From: an uncultured Paracoccaceae bacterium
Lineage (GTDB): Bacteria > Pseudomonadota > Alphaproteobacteria > Rhodobacterales > Rhodobacteraceae
Reading direction: 5' to 3'
DNA length: 64,000 nucleotides
NCBI GenBank assembly: GCA_947492475.1
Contig: CANLNM010000008.1
Span: 1 to 64,000, forward strand
In this document: one piece after another, positions 27,263 through 36,432 of the stretch
Position numbering within the stretch: the stretch's first letter is position 1
How the letters are laid out: every line of letters begins with the position of its first letter
The notes under the pieces: generated by a model
Told to the model about the DNA's origin: nothing
Seen by the model: only the letters and a program-made list of their open reading frames with translations
Databases searched by the model: none
Position numbers and translations under genes: made by a program

Positions 27263-28075
27263 CTAGCGATAAACTTCGTCCTCACTCGGGAAGGAACGGT
27301 CTTTGACTTCATCGGCATATTTGCTGACGGCTTCTTCGATCATCGGGCCTAACGTGCCGTAAACTTTGACGAATTTTGGCGTCCAAGGGTTCATGCCCAG
27401 CATATCCTCAAGCACCAAAATCTGACCATCGCAATCGGCGGATGCGCCGATGCCAATCGTTGGGATGCCGATTTCTTTGGTGATCCGTGCAGCCAGTGGT
27501 TCAACCATGCCTTCCAATACCACGGCAAAGGCCCCGGCTTCTGTCACGGCTTTGGCGTCGGCGGAATGTAGATCCCAGCTGTCTTCGTCTCGGCCCTGTG
27601 TTTTGAACCCGCCCATGACGTGGCTGGATTGCGGGGTCAGGCCGATATGGGCCATCACCGGAATGCCGCGTTCGGTCAGGAATTTGATCGTCTCAGCCAT
27701 GCGCGCGCCGCCTTCCAGCTTGACCGCGCCACAGCTGGTTTCCTTCATGATCTTGGCTGCGTTGCGAAACGCAATGTTGGGGCTTTCTTCATAGGACCCA
27801 AACGGCATATCGACGACGATCAGCGCGCGCTGGGTGCCACGCACCACGGCTTTGCCATGCATGATCATCAGATCCAGCGGCACACCCACCGTGGAATCCA
27901 TCCCATGCATCACCATGCCCAGACTGTCGCCGACCAAAATAAAATCCGCGTATTTGTCAACGATCGCAGCGGTATGCGCGTGATAGCTGGTCAGGGAAAC
28001 GATCGGTTCGCCGCCCTTGCGGTTGGCGATTTGCGGCACAGTGATCCGGCGGATGGTTTCTGTTTGGCTACTCAT
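27263..28075 (-). CDS. panB: 3-methyl-2-oxobutanoate hydroxymethyltransferase
   Basis: PanB adds a hydroxymethyl group from methylene-tetrahydrofolate to 3-methyl-2-oxobutanoate, giving ketopantoate for pantothenate. The 270-residue protein has the conserved blocks [33 protein letters not shown] (Mg-binding Asp), [21 protein letters not shown] and the catalytic Glu region [10 protein letters not shown]. Its start overlaps the panC stop by four bases (ATGA), so it is the second gene of panC-panB. Confidence 0.97.
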   Translation of the reverse strand: MSSQTETIRRITVPQIANRKGGEPIVSLTSYHAHTAAIVDKYADFILVGDSLGMVMHGMDSTVGVPLDLMIMHGKAVVRGTQRALIVVDMPFGSYEESPNIAFRNAAKIMKETSCGAVKLEGGARMAETIKFLTERGIPVMAHIGLTPQSSHVMGGFKTQGRDEDSWDLHSADAKAVTEAGAFAVVLEGMVEPLAARITKEIGIPTIGIGASADCDGQILVLEDMLGMNPWTPKFVKVYGTLGPMIEEAVSKYADEVKDRSFPSEDEVYR

Positions 28076-28929
28076 GGATGTATCTCCCTTTGGTCGATCA
28101 ACAGGACCTGATTGTCGCCTGCGCCGAATTGGGCAGAGATCATGATCCCGATTGTTTGGGTCACCGGGCCGGTGGCCGGTTCAAATGTGTCCGCAATCAC
28201 GATGTCCACGGCCATCAGCGTGGCGCGGGGTTCTGCGGTGATGGTATCTCGGATCGCTTGGTTCAGGATGTCCACCTGTGCCCCCTGCGCGGCCAGCATT
28301 TCGGCGCGGCTCAACGCTTGGTTCAACACAATTGCGGCTGCGCGGTCGGGGGCAGTCAGGCGGACATTACGCGATGACATGGCCAGCCCGTCGGCTTCGC
28401 GCACGGTTGGCACGCCGACAATCTGGATCGGCATGTGCAAATCGCGCACCATCCGGCGGATCACGGCCAATTGCTGAAAATCCTTTTCCCCGAAATAGGC
28501 CGCATCGGCCTGAACAATGTTGAACAATTTGGTCACGACGGTGGCCACTCCGCGAAAATGCCCAGGACGCACCAGACCGTGCAACATATTGGCCAGACCG
28601 GTGGTTTCGACGATGGTTTCGTCACCGTCTGGGTACATATCCCCGGCATCGGGGATAAACACCGCCGCGACACCCGCGTCGCGTAGCATTGTCAGGTCGG
28701 CCTCTTCGGTGCGGGGATAATTGTCCAGATCGGACGGGTCGCCAAACTGGGTCGGATTGACAAAAATCGTCGCCACCACGCGGGAATGCGCCTGAACCGC
28801 CGATTTCACCAGCGCCATATGGCCTGCATGCAGCGCGCCCATTGTTGTGACCAATCCCACGCTGTGATCTGCGTTGCGAAACGCGGCCATTTGGGCGCGC
28901 ATTTCTGCGATGCTGCGACAAATTTTCAT
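28072..28929 (-). CDS. panC: Pantoate--beta-alanine ligase
   Basis: PanC joins pantoate and beta-alanine with ATP to make pantothenate. Started at the ATG at 28929 with GGGAGAGAG upstream, it has 285 residues, which is normal; a longer open frame to 29148 is not needed. Conserved motifs are [14 protein letters not shown] (HIGH-like), [37 protein letters not shown] and MSSRNVRL (KMSKS-like). It is divergent from the DMGDH-like gene across 175 bases. Confidence 0.97.
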   Translation of the reverse strand: MKICRSIAEMRAQMAAFRNADHSVGLVTTMGALHAGHMALVKSAVQAHSRVVATIFVNPTQFGDPSDLDNYPRTEEADLTMLRDAGVAAVFIPDAGDMYPDGDETIVETTGLANMLHGLVRPGHFRGVATVVTKLFNIVQADAAYFGEKDFQQLAVIRRMVRDLHMPIQIVGVPTVREADGLAMSSRNVRLTAPDRAAAIVLNQALSRAEMLAAQGAQVDILNQAIRDTITAEPRATLMAVDIVIADTFEPATGPVTQTIGIMISAQFGAGDNQVLLIDQREIHP

Positions 28930-29104
28930 CACTCTCTCCCTTTGATGCAATGTGTAAGCGTTGGCGATCCATCGCGCAACTTTCTTTCGCCGCAGCGCGG
29001 CAATGCCCCCTGAGGTCGGTTTCATGCCAAGACAGGTCGGGTGGTTCGCGCGTTGGTCGTCGGAATTGGCCAAAGTGGCGGCAATGACCCAAAGGAATCC
29101 TGCG

Positions 29105-31615
29105 ATGAAGACCGAAGTAAAAGCGCTTGTTGTTGGTGGCGGAGCCATCGGAACGTCGATTGCCTATCATCTGGCCAAGGCGGGCTGGGACGATGTGATG
29201 TTGATTGAACGGGACGAATTGACATCCGGGTCCACGTGGCATGCGGCCGGGCTTTTGCCGTTGTTCAACATGTCCTATGCGACCACGCATATTCACAAAT
29301 ATTCGGTCGATTTCTACAAAACGTTAGAAGAAGAAACCGGGCTAAATGCCGGTTTCGCGGTGGTCGGCAACCTGCGCATGGCGCAAACCGACGAACGGAT
29401 GGACGAATATAAATTATACGCCTCCACAGCCGAAACCTGTGGGGTGCCCTATGAATGGCTGACCCCGGACGACATCAAATCCCGCTGGCCGCTGATCCAA
29501 ACCGAAGACCTAAAGGGCGCGATCTATCACAATTCGGATGGCTATATTAATCCGGCTGATGTGACACAGGCCATGGCCAAAGGTGCGCGCCAACGCGGTG
29601 TCGACATCGTGCGCAAACTACAGGCCGATGCGTTCCACTGGACCGGCACCCATTGGGAGGTCACCTGCACCAAGATGGTCGAAAAGGGCGGCAACCTGAT
29701 TGAATCAGACGAACAGGTGGTGATTACGGCTGAACATGTTGTGACGGCGTCGGGAAACCATGCGCAACGGACGGCGAAAATGCTGGGCATCAAAATGCCC
29801 GCCATTCCGGTTGAACACACATTTATCGTCATGGACAAAGACCCAGAACTGGTCAAATGGCGTGAGGCGGGCAATCCCGAACATCCCGTGGTGCGCGATG
29901 CTGACAACGAATCCTATGCCCGAGAAGAGCGCGGCGGTTGGATCCTGGGCATCTATGAAAAAGGGGCGCCCGCACGCTTTGAACATGGTGTGCCTGACAG
30001 CTTTCGTGCGGATCTGTTTCCGTTGGATCTGGATCGCATTGCAGAACAATATATGGCGATGGCCGAACGTGTGCCGTCCTGCGCTGAATCTGGCCTAAAG
30101 GATGATTTCAACGGCCCGATTTGTTATACGCCTGACGGCAACCCGCTGGTTGGTCCGGCGCCGGGTCTGCGCAATATGTGGCTGGCCGAAGGGTTCAGTT
30201 TTGGCATTACCGCGGCTGGTGGTACGGGCTATTATCTGGCGCAGATGATGGTCGATGGCGAAGCCGAAATCGACATGGCGTCGCTTGATCCCAAACGCTA
30301 TTCGCAGAATTGGATGACCACCGAATTTGCCGCGCGCAAAAACGAAGAATGCTACGATCACGTCTATATTCTGCACCACCCCGACGAAGAACGCCCCGCC
30401 TGCCGTCCGTTGCGCACATCCCCGGCCTATGACCGTCAGGCCGCCCGTGGCGCGCAATTTGGCTTTGTGAACGGATGGGAACGTCCGAACTATTTTGGCC
30501 CGCTTGATGCGCCGGAAAACTTTGACCACGATGCCCGGTCGTTCAGACGTGGCGAATGGTGGCAATATGCCGTCGAAGAAGCCAAATCCATCCGCGAAGG
30601 CGTGGGGCTGATTGATGCCACAGCATTCACAAAACACGTGGTCAAAGGTCCCGGCGCCACCGCGTTTCTGGACTGGTTCACCTGTAATAAACTGCCCCGT
30701 GTGGGCCGTATCAACCTGACCTATGCCCTGACATCCGCCGGAACCACACGCACGGAATATACCATCGTGCGCAATGGGCCGGATAATTATTATCTCGTCT
30801 CTGCAGGGGCTTGGACGGAATATGACGCCGATTTCCTGCGCAAAGCCGCCGAAGATAAGATGGGCGAATTTGGCTATATCGAAATTCAGGACGTCACCAC
30901 CCAATGGGGTGTTTTCGCCATCGCTGGTCCGAAATCCCGCGACGTTCTGGCCGATGTGATCAACGATGCTGATCCTGCCACGGCCCTGTCCAACAAACGG
31001 TTCCCGTGGCTGTCGGCCAAACAGATCGAACTGGGCATGTGTCCGGTGAATGCGATCCGTGTGGCCTATACGGGCGAATTGGGCTGGGAATTGCACCACC
31101 CGATTGAGATGCAGAATTACCTGTTCGATCTGCTGGAAAAAGCCGGTGAAAAACACGGGATGAAGCTGGTCGGGGCGCGGGCACAAAACTGGCTGCGTCA
31201 GGAAAAATCCTATCGCGCCTTTGGCACGGAATTGGGTCGGGATGCCAACCCTCTTGAGGCGGATCTGCCGCGTTTTGTGGACCTGGAAAAGGATTTTCAC
31301 GGCAAACAGGCCATGCTGGATATGGGCGTGCGGGTTAAATGCTGTACCTTGCTGATCGACGGGCCGGACGATGCCGATCCGTGGGGCCGCGAGGTTCTGT
31401 ATACCCCCGAAGGCACCCGCGTTGGGCGTCTGACTTCGGGCGGCTATTCGGTGCATTTCGGCAAAAGCATTGGCATGGGATATGTCACGCCTGATCTGGC
31501 CACACCTGGCACAAAGCTAAAGGTCAAAATGTTTGATCAGCTGTGGGACGCGCAGGTCGTCCAAGACAGCCCCTATGATCCGAAAAACGAAACCATTCGC
31601 AAAAACATCGCTTAG
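29105..31615 (+). CDS. Dimethylglycine/sarcosine dehydrogenase-like FAD protein with GcvT domain
   Basis: An 836-residue two-domain enzyme. The N-terminal half is a DAO-type flavoprotein with the dinucleotide motif VVGGGAIGTSIAYHLAKAG, GSTWHAAGLLP containing the His to which FAD is covalently attached in dimethylglycine dehydrogenase, and GPAPGLRNMWLAEGFSFGITAAGG. The C-terminal half, from about residue 430, is a GcvT-like aminomethyltransferase with a tetrahydrofolate-binding domain (CPVNAIRVAYTGELGWELH, LEADLPRFVDLEKDFHGKQ). These enzymes oxidatively demethylate methylated amines and pass the one-carbon unit to folate. The exact substrate among dimethylglycine, sarcosine and relatives is undetermined. 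The ATG at 29105 follows AAAGGAA. Confidence 0.88.
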   Translation: MKTEVKALVVGGGAIGTSIAYHLAKAGWDDVMLIERDELTSGSTWHAAGLLPLFNMSYATTHIHKYSVDFYKTLEEETGLNAGFAVVGNLRMAQTDERMDEYKLYASTAETCGVPYEWLTPDDIKSRWPLIQTEDLKGAIYHNSDGYINPADVTQAMAKGARQRGVDIVRKLQADAFHWTGTHWEVTCTKMVEKGGNLIESDEQVVITAEHVVTASGNHAQRTAKMLGIKMPAIPVEHTFIVMDKDPELVKWREAGNPEHPVVRDADNESYAREERGGWILGIYEKGAPARFEHGVPDSFRADLFPLDLDRIAEQYMAMAERVPSCAESGLKDDFNGPICYTPDGNPLVGPAPGLRNMWLAEGFSFGITAAGGTGYYLAQMMVDGEAEIDMASLDPKRYSQNWMTTEFAARKNEECYDHVYILHHPDEERPACRPLRTSPAYDRQAARGAQFGFVNGWERPNYFGPLDAPENFDHDARSFRRGEWWQYAVEEAKSIREGVGLIDATAFTKHVVKGPGATAFLDWFTCNKLPRVGRINLTYALTSAGTTRTEYTIVRNGPDNYYLVSAGAWTEYDADFLRKAAEDKMGEFGYIEIQDVTTQWGVFAIAGPKSRDVLADVINDADPATALSNKRFPWLSAKQIELGMCPVNAIRVAYTGELGWELHHPIEMQNYLFDLLEKAGEKHGMKLVGARAQNWLRQEKSYRAFGTELGRDANPLEADLPRFVDLEKDFHGKQAMLDMGVRVKCCTLLIDGPDDADPWGREVLYTPEGTRVGRLTSGGYSVHFGKSIGMGYVTPDLATPGTKLKVKMFDQLWDAQVVQDSPYDPKNETIRKNIA

Positions 31616-31643
31616 GGCAGGCATTTTTGGACTTGCAATGCGG

Positions 31644-31695
31644 GTCATGATAACTCCAAACTAAACGGTGTAGTTTAGATTGGAGTTATCATGAC
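31644..31695. repeat. 52-bp near-perfect inverted repeat covering a start codon
   Basis: Two 23-base arms with one mismatch flank a 6-base centre. The inner palindrome is CTAAAC-N6-GTTTAG and the outer one GTCATGATAACTCCAA mirrored by TTGGAGTTATCATGAC. The right arm contains the GGAG ribosome site and the ATG at 31691 of the membrane-protein gene; the left arm is its mirror image on the other strand. It could be a repressor operator, or an mRNA hairpin hiding the start codon. Confidence 0.9.
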
Positions 31696-32305
31696 CCTTT
31701 TGCGGTTTCATCGGCTAAATGCCTGTGTTTTGGGGCTGTTTATCGCCCTCCATTTGATCAACCACAGCCTATTCGTGCTGGGGTTTGAGACGCATTTGAC
31801 GGTGATGACCGGTTTGCGGCATCTCTATCGCGTCCCAATCATCGAAATCCCATTATTGGTTCTGTTTGCGTCGCAAATTGTGCTGGGATTAGCCTTGGCA
31901 TGGAAACGCGGGCGGCCACAGGGAAAATGGGCTTGGGCACAAGTGGTGTCCGGCGGTTATTTGGCGCTGTTTTTGCTGCAACATCTGGGCGCAACCCTAT
32001 CTACGCGCATGTTTTATGCAGACATTGATACAAACAGCTTTTGGGCGGCGTCCGTGGTCAGCCAACAGCCCTTTGTCAGCTATTTCGCGCCCTATTATGC
32101 CCTCGCAGTGCTGGCGATTTTCACCCATATCGCGGCGGCGTTGCGGTTTCGAAACTGGGCGCGGCCCGCGACGTTCAAACAAAAGGCATTGCCGGTAATT
32201 GGCGCAGTATTGGGCATCACAAGTGTCGGCGCCATGATCCTGCACAGCCAAACAGGCCTGCCGCCCAATTACCAAGCCTACCTTGATAATTTCTGGGGGA
32301 CCTAG
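31691..32305 (+). CDS. Five-helix membrane protein with cytochrome-b-like histidines
   Basis: The 204-residue protein has hydrophobic segments near 11-31, 48-71, 81-103, 129-152 and 166-188, giving five predicted inner-membrane helices. Histidines within or at the edge of helices (His21, His25, His98, His146, His185) are spaced as heme ligands are in SdhC/FrdC-type b cytochromes, which suggests but does not prove a heme protein. I do not recognise a named family. The ATG at 31691, with GGAG six bases before it, lies inside the 52-bp inverted repeat, so expression is probably tightly controlled. The 3' end overlaps the convergent DAO-type gene by four bases. Confidence 0.75.
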   Translation: MTLLRFHRLNACVLGLFIALHLINHSLFVLGFETHLTVMTGLRHLYRVPIIEIPLLVLFASQIVLGLALAWKRGRPQGKWAWAQVVSGGYLALFLLQHLGATLSTRMFYADIDTNSFWAASVVSQQPFVSYFAPYYALAVLAIFTHIAAALRFRNWARPATFKQKALPVIGAVLGITSVGAMILHSQTGLPPNYQAYLDNFWGT

Positions 32306-33375
32306 CCAAACCGGTTCGGGCGCAGGCGTTCAATCACATCAGTTGGCAATTCGGACGTCATCCCGCCGATCAGGTCGGCGGCCAATTGGCTGACAGCGGG
32401 CGAGGATTGCATCCCATAGCCACCCTGACCGGCCAGCCAGAAAAATGTGGGTTCCACCGCGTCGGGGCCGATCACCAATTCCCGATCCGGGGCAAATGTG
32501 CGCAGCCCGGCCCAGTTGGCAGTCACTTGGGTCACGGGGCAGGTTACGTGATGTTCATACCGCGCCAATCCTTCGGCCAGAACCATGTCATCGGCCCATG
32601 CGTCATGGGGCGTGACCAGATCTTCGTCGGCGGGGGATACCAGCATCGCGCCGGCATCGGGTTTGGCGTACCAATCTTCGCCGGGGCCAAACAGCATCGG
32701 CCAGCGGGACACGTCCAGATCATTGGGCGCGGGCAGGCGGGCAAAGGACCGGCGCAAAGGCGACACGCCCAACGGCGCTATGCCAGCCATTTCCGCGATT
32801 TGATCAACCCACGCGCCTGCGGCGTTGATGATCATCCGAGCCTCAAAAGCTTCCCCCGCACTGACCCGCCATCCGGTGGTGGTTTTCTGGATCGCAGTCA
32901 CCGCAGATTTGGTGCGAATGTCGCCGCCATTTGCACGAATTTCACGGGCAAAGTTTTGGATCAACAGGTCCGCGTCGATGTCTTGGGCATCTGGGTTGTA
33001 CCCGGCACGATCCACGGTTTCAGGGTTCAGGATCGGCCATAAATCCATGGCTTGGGCCATTGAAATCGGGTCCAGCTTCATGGTTTTGATGTCATGGGCA
33101 AAGTCATCGGCACGGTCTGCGCCTGCGACAATCATGATGCCCCGTGGGGATAAAACGCCACCATTTGCCGTGGTCAGATAGTCCCGGCTGGCGGTGTTTA
33201 GGGCCACGGTTGACGGTTTGCCGTAGTTTTGTTCAAACAAGGCAGCCGAGCGACCAGAGGCATGATATGCCAGTGCGTCTTCTTGTTCTAAAACAGTCAC
33301 TTGACCCAGATGAGACAGGCGTGCACCTGCGCTGATCCCGGCAATGCCACCGCCGATGATGAGGAAGTCAATCAT
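32302..33375 (-). CDS. FAD-dependent amine/amino-acid oxidoreductase (DAO family)
   Basis: A 357-residue flavoprotein of the DAO superfamily. The N-terminal FAD motif is IIGGGIAGISAGARLSHLG, then VTVLEQEDALAYHASGRSAALF. INAAGAWVDQIAEMAGIAPLGVSPLRR is the second nucleotide-facing block, and GQGGYGMQSSPAVSQLAADLI closes the FAD site. The ASGRSAA signature is like that of D-arginine dehydrogenase and glycine oxidase relatives. The substrate is not assigned. Its start overlaps the stop of the aldo/keto reductase gene by four bases, so they form a two-gene operon. Confidence 0.85.
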   Translation of the reverse strand: MIDFLIIGGGIAGISAGARLSHLGQVTVLEQEDALAYHASGRSAALFEQNYGKPSTVALNTASRDYLTTANGGVLSPRGIMIVAGADRADDFAHDIKTMKLDPISMAQAMDLWPILNPETVDRAGYNPDAQDIDADLLIQNFAREIRANGGDIRTKSAVTAIQKTTTGWRVSAGEAFEARMIINAAGAWVDQIAEMAGIAPLGVSPLRRSFARLPAPNDLDVSRWPMLFGPGEDWYAKPDAGAMLVSPADEDLVTPHDAWADDMVLAEGLARYEHHVTCPVTQVTANWAGLRTFAPDRELVIGPDAVEPTFFWLAGQGGYGMQSSPAVSQLAADLIGGMTSELPTDVIERLRPNRFG

Positions 33376-34304
33376 GCTTCTTCGATCCGATCGGTTGCCG
33401 GGGCGGGCGTGCGCGACAGGGCTGTGATCCTGTCGACGATTTCAGGGGCCAAAGCATAGGTCATCCCGTCCAGTGACGGTTTCAACTGGTCCGCGTTGCG
33501 GGCCGATAAGATCGGAGAAACCTGAGGCGCATGATGGGCCAGCCACGCAACCGCCAGCGTTGCCGTGGGCACGTTCATTTCGTCCGCAATTTTGGCCAAA
33601 CCCGTGGCGGCGTCATGCATCCAATCCTGCCCATAACGCGTCGCATAGCGGGCATCGTTTTCCAGTCGCCCACCGCAATCGGGGGCCACATATTTGCCGG
33701 TCAGCAGCCCACCACCCAGCGGCGAATAGGAAAACACCTGAATGTCCTGATCTGCACAAACCGGCAAAATCTCAGATTCGACCTGACGTTTCACCAGATT
33801 GTACATCGGCTGAATGGCATCGATTTTGGTGCCAAATTGTGCGGCTACGTTTTGGGCCTTCATCACTTGCCACGCGGCGAAATTGCTGACACCGATATGG
33901 CGGATCGTTCCGTTGGACTGCAAAAGCGCAAGCGTTTCAAAGGTTTGTTCCAGTGGTGTGTCATCGTCAAACCGATGCAGATACAACATATCTACCCGGT
34001 CCATCCCCAGTCGTTGGCGTGAAATATCAAACTTTTCCAGAATGTTTTGCCGCCCCGACCCACCTGTATAGGCGGCTTTGGTGGCGATGAAATGGCTGTC
34101 GGGATCGGTGACAAACTGCCCCAGCAGCGTTTCAGACATGCCGTCTGTGTAGACATAGGCCGTATCAAAATGGTTGATCCCAGCGGCAATCGCCGCTTCA
34201 TAGGTGGCACGGGATTGGTCCGGATCAGCGCGGCCACCCCATTGCATACAGCCAAATGCGAAACGGGAAATCGGGACGCCAGAGCGTGTTGTAAACTGTG
34301 TCAT
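33372..34304 (-). CDS. Aldo/keto reductase
   Basis: A 310-residue NADPH-dependent reductase if started at the ATG at 34304, where the family's beta-hairpin begins (TTRSGVPISRFAFGCMQWGG); the open frame reaches 34373. The catalytic tetrad is complete: Asp47 and Tyr52 (NHFDTAYVYTDG), Lys76 (IATKAAY) and His110 (LYLHRFD). Cofactor residues follow in FSYSPLGGGLLTGKY and LSARNADQL. It resembles the YdhF/oxidoreductase subgroup. It is the first gene of a coupled pair with the DAO-type gene, which suggests joint use on a small carbonyl or amine; the substrate is unknown. Confidence 0.9.
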   Translation of the reverse strand: MTQFTTRSGVPISRFAFGCMQWGGRADPDQSRATYEAAIAAGINHFDTAYVYTDGMSETLLGQFVTDPDSHFIATKAAYTGGSGRQNILEKFDISRQRLGMDRVDMLYLHRFDDDTPLEQTFETLALLQSNGTIRHIGVSNFAAWQVMKAQNVAAQFGTKIDAIQPMYNLVKRQVESEILPVCADQDIQVFSYSPLGGGLLTGKYVAPDCGGRLENDARYATRYGQDWMHDAATGLAKIADEMNVPTATLAVAWLAHHAPQVSPILSARNADQLKPSLDGMTYALAPEIVDRITALSRTPAPATDRIEEA

Positions 34305-34356
34305 GGGCCGATCTATGCACGGATTTTCACCGGGGGAAAGCGCGGAATTGTACCCA

Positions 34357-34389
34357 TAAAAAAGGCCCGCCAATTGGGGCGGGCCTTTG
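34357..34389 (-). terminator. Terminator of the xdh/ABC transporter operon
   Basis: A GC-rich inverted repeat (AAAGGCCCGCC and GGCGGGCCTTT) lies about 20 bases after the BMP gene stop and is followed on the minus strand by a run of Ts. Its left arm and loop match the hairpin at 2868-2893. Confidence 0.82.
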
Positions 34390-34409
34390 ATTGATTTTGG
34401 ATCGTTTGG

Positions 34410-35483
34410 TTATTGTGGGATGTCGCCGGTGATGCCTTCGACGTAGAAATTCATACCCGCCAATGTACCGTCATCGGCTGTTTCGCCTTCGGCCAACCAG
34501 ACGGATCCGTCTTGTTTGTTAATTGGCCCGGTAAAGGCGTGGTATTCACCGGATGCCAAAGCGTCGCGCATGGCTTCTGCTTCGGCTTTTACGTCTGCAG
34601 GAACCGCGTCTGAGATTTCACCGATGCCAACCATGCCAGCGCCGATCCCGTCCCAAGTGGATGTGCTTTCCCATGTGCCATCAATCACGGCTTGGGTGCG
34701 GGCGATGTAATAGGGCGACCAGTTGTCGATGATGGATGACACACGTGGATGTGGGCCAAATTCCGACATATCCGATGCCTGACCAAAGGTGATCACGTTG
34801 CCAGCGGCCTGTGCGGCGGCTTGGGGGGCGGTGGAATCGGTGTGTTGCAGGATTACGTCCGCGCCTTGTTCAATCAAAACATTGGCCGCTTCGGCTTCTT
34901 TGGCAGGATCAAACCAAGTGTAAACCCAGACGACTTTGAATTCTACGTCAGGGTTCACGCGTTGGGCGTGAATATAGGCGGCGTTGATGCCCCGGATCAC
35001 TTCTGGGATTGGGAAGGACCCGATATAACCCACGACGTTGCTTTCGGTCATAGAGCCAGCGATGTGGCCCTGAACGGCGCGACCTTCGTAGAAACGGGCG
35101 GAATAGTTAGATACGTTATCGGCAAGTTTATAGCCGGTCGCGTGTTCGAACTTCACGTCTGGGAACTGGGACGCCACTTCGATGGTTGGGTCCATGTACC
35201 CAAAGGACGTCGTAAAGATCAGGTCCGCACCGTTCAATGCCATCTGCTGCATAACACGCACGGAATCCGCGCCTTCTGGGACGCTTTCAACGAATACGGT
35301 TTCAACCGCATCGCCGAAATGTTCCTCAACCGCAAGGCGGCCCACATTGTGTTCATAGGTCCAGCCGCCGTCGCCGACGGGACCGACATAGACGAATCCG
35401 ACGGTGGTTGGATCATCGGCCATGGCCGCGGTGCCAAGGCTCAGCGCGGCAGCTGCGCTGGTCAGAAATGTTGTGAATTTCAT
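34410..35483 (-). CDS. BMP family ABC transporter substrate-binding protein
   Basis: A 357-residue periplasmic protein with a signal peptide of about 22 residues (ending AAMADD). The mature chain is of the BMP/PnrA type (VGFVYVGPVGDGGWTYEHNVGR, LIFTTSFGYMDPTIEVASQFPDV, YIGSFPIPEVIRGINAAYIHA, QHTDSTAPQAAAQ), a family that binds purine nucleosides or related bases. It is the last gene of a minus-strand run beginning with xdhA, so purines are the likely ligand. It follows the permease gene by 34 bases, with the site GGGGGAATAACG. Confidence 0.93.
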   Translation of the reverse strand: MKFTTFLTSAAAALSLGTAAMADDPTTVGFVYVGPVGDGGWTYEHNVGRLAVEEHFGDAVETVFVESVPEGADSVRVMQQMALNGADLIFTTSFGYMDPTIEVASQFPDVKFEHATGYKLADNVSNYSARFYEGRAVQGHIAGSMTESNVVGYIGSFPIPEVIRGINAAYIHAQRVNPDVEFKVVWVYTWFDPAKEAEAANVLIEQGADVILQHTDSTAPQAAAQAAGNVITFGQASDMSEFGPHPRVSSIIDNWSPYYIARTQAVIDGTWESTSTWDGIGAGMVGIGEISDAVPADVKAEAEAMRDALASGEYHAFTGPINKQDGSVWLAEGETADDGTLAGMNFYVEGITGDIPQ

Positions 35484-35517
35484 CGTTATTCCCCCTGTGG
35501 AGTGGTTTTTATATGCC

Positions 35518-36432
35518 TCAGCTTGAGGCGTGGAATGATTTGCCAAGCGAACCCGGAGCCCGGCCGGCAGACATGATCACAAGCACAAGGATCGTGACCA
35601 GATAGGGTGACATCGAGAGGATCTCGACCGGTATAGAAAGGCCAACGGCCTGCAAATTCAACTGCAACACAGTGACGCCGCCAAACAAGTACGCCCCAAG
35701 CAGCAATCGCCACGGTTTCCAGCTGGCAAAAACAACAATGGCCAATGCGATCCAGCCCGCCCCCGCGGTCAGACCTTCGGCATAGGTGGGCACCCGCACA
35801 AGGCTAAGGTAAGCACCGCCCAAACCCGCGCAGGCCCCGCCAAACAGGATCGCCAACAGACGCACGCGCACAACGTTATAGCCAAGCGCATGGGCCGCCT
35901 CGTGGTTTTCCCCGACGGCGCGCAGGATCAGCCCGGCGCGGCTGTATTTCAGCATCCAATAGGTGCCCGCAACCAAGGCCAGACCGATATAAACCATGGC
36001 ATCATGTTGGAACAAAACCCGGCCAAGAAACGGGATGTCGGATAAGAAAGGCACGTTTAACGACGCGAAATCCGGTGCTTTGACGCCCAGATATCCCTGT
36101 CCCATCAATGCCGATAATCCCAAACCAAACAGGGTCAGGCCCAGACCTGTGGCAACCTGATTGGACAGAAAAAACTGGGTCAGCAGACCAAACAGCAAGG
36201 CAAGGATCGCGCCACCAAAGGCCGCGCCGATGAAACCGAGCCAAGCGGATCCAGTGGCCGATGCGACGATAAACCCTGCAACAGCGCCGGTGATCATCAT
36301 GCCCTCAACACCAAGGTTCAAAACCCCGGCCCGTTCCACCACCAATTCGCCAATCGCGGCCAACAGGATCGGCGTCGCTGCCACCATCAATGAAGCCAGT
36401 AAAACGGCGGGGTTAATCGCAGAGAAATCCAT
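35518..36432 (-). CDS. ABC transporter permease, BMP-associated (second subunit)
   Basis: A 304-residue inner-membrane permease of the BPD_transp_2 family (RbsC/LivH-like). It has eight or more hydrophobic segments and the conserved block LAAIGELVVERAGVLNLGVEGMMITGA near the N-terminus, plus AVGENHEAAHALGYNVVRVRLLAILFGGACAGLGGAYLSL, which contains the EAA-like loop that contacts the ATPase. Its start codon overlaps the stop of the partner permease by one base (TAATG), so equal synthesis is expected. Confidence 0.93.
   Translation of the reverse strand: MDFSAINPAVLLASLMVAATPILLAAIGELVVERAGVLNLGVEGMMITGAVAGFIVASATGSAWLGFIGAAFGGAILALLFGLLTQFFLSNQVATGLGLTLFGLGLSALMGQGYLGVKAPDFASLNVPFLSDIPFLGRVLFQHDAMVYIGLALVAGTYWMLKYSRAGLILRAVGENHEAAHALGYNVVRVRLLAILFGGACAGLGGAYLSLVRVPTYAEGLTAGAGWIALAIVVFASWKPWRLLLGAYLFGGVTVLQLNLQAVGLSIPVEILSMSPYLVTILVLVIMSAGRAPGSLGKSFHASS

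Noticed and set aside
30095-31456. 453-codon open frame on the minus strand inside the DMGDH-like gene
   Set aside because: It is fully antisense to a gene with strong family resemblance, and its His/Arg/Gly-rich composition is the usual shadow of codon bias.
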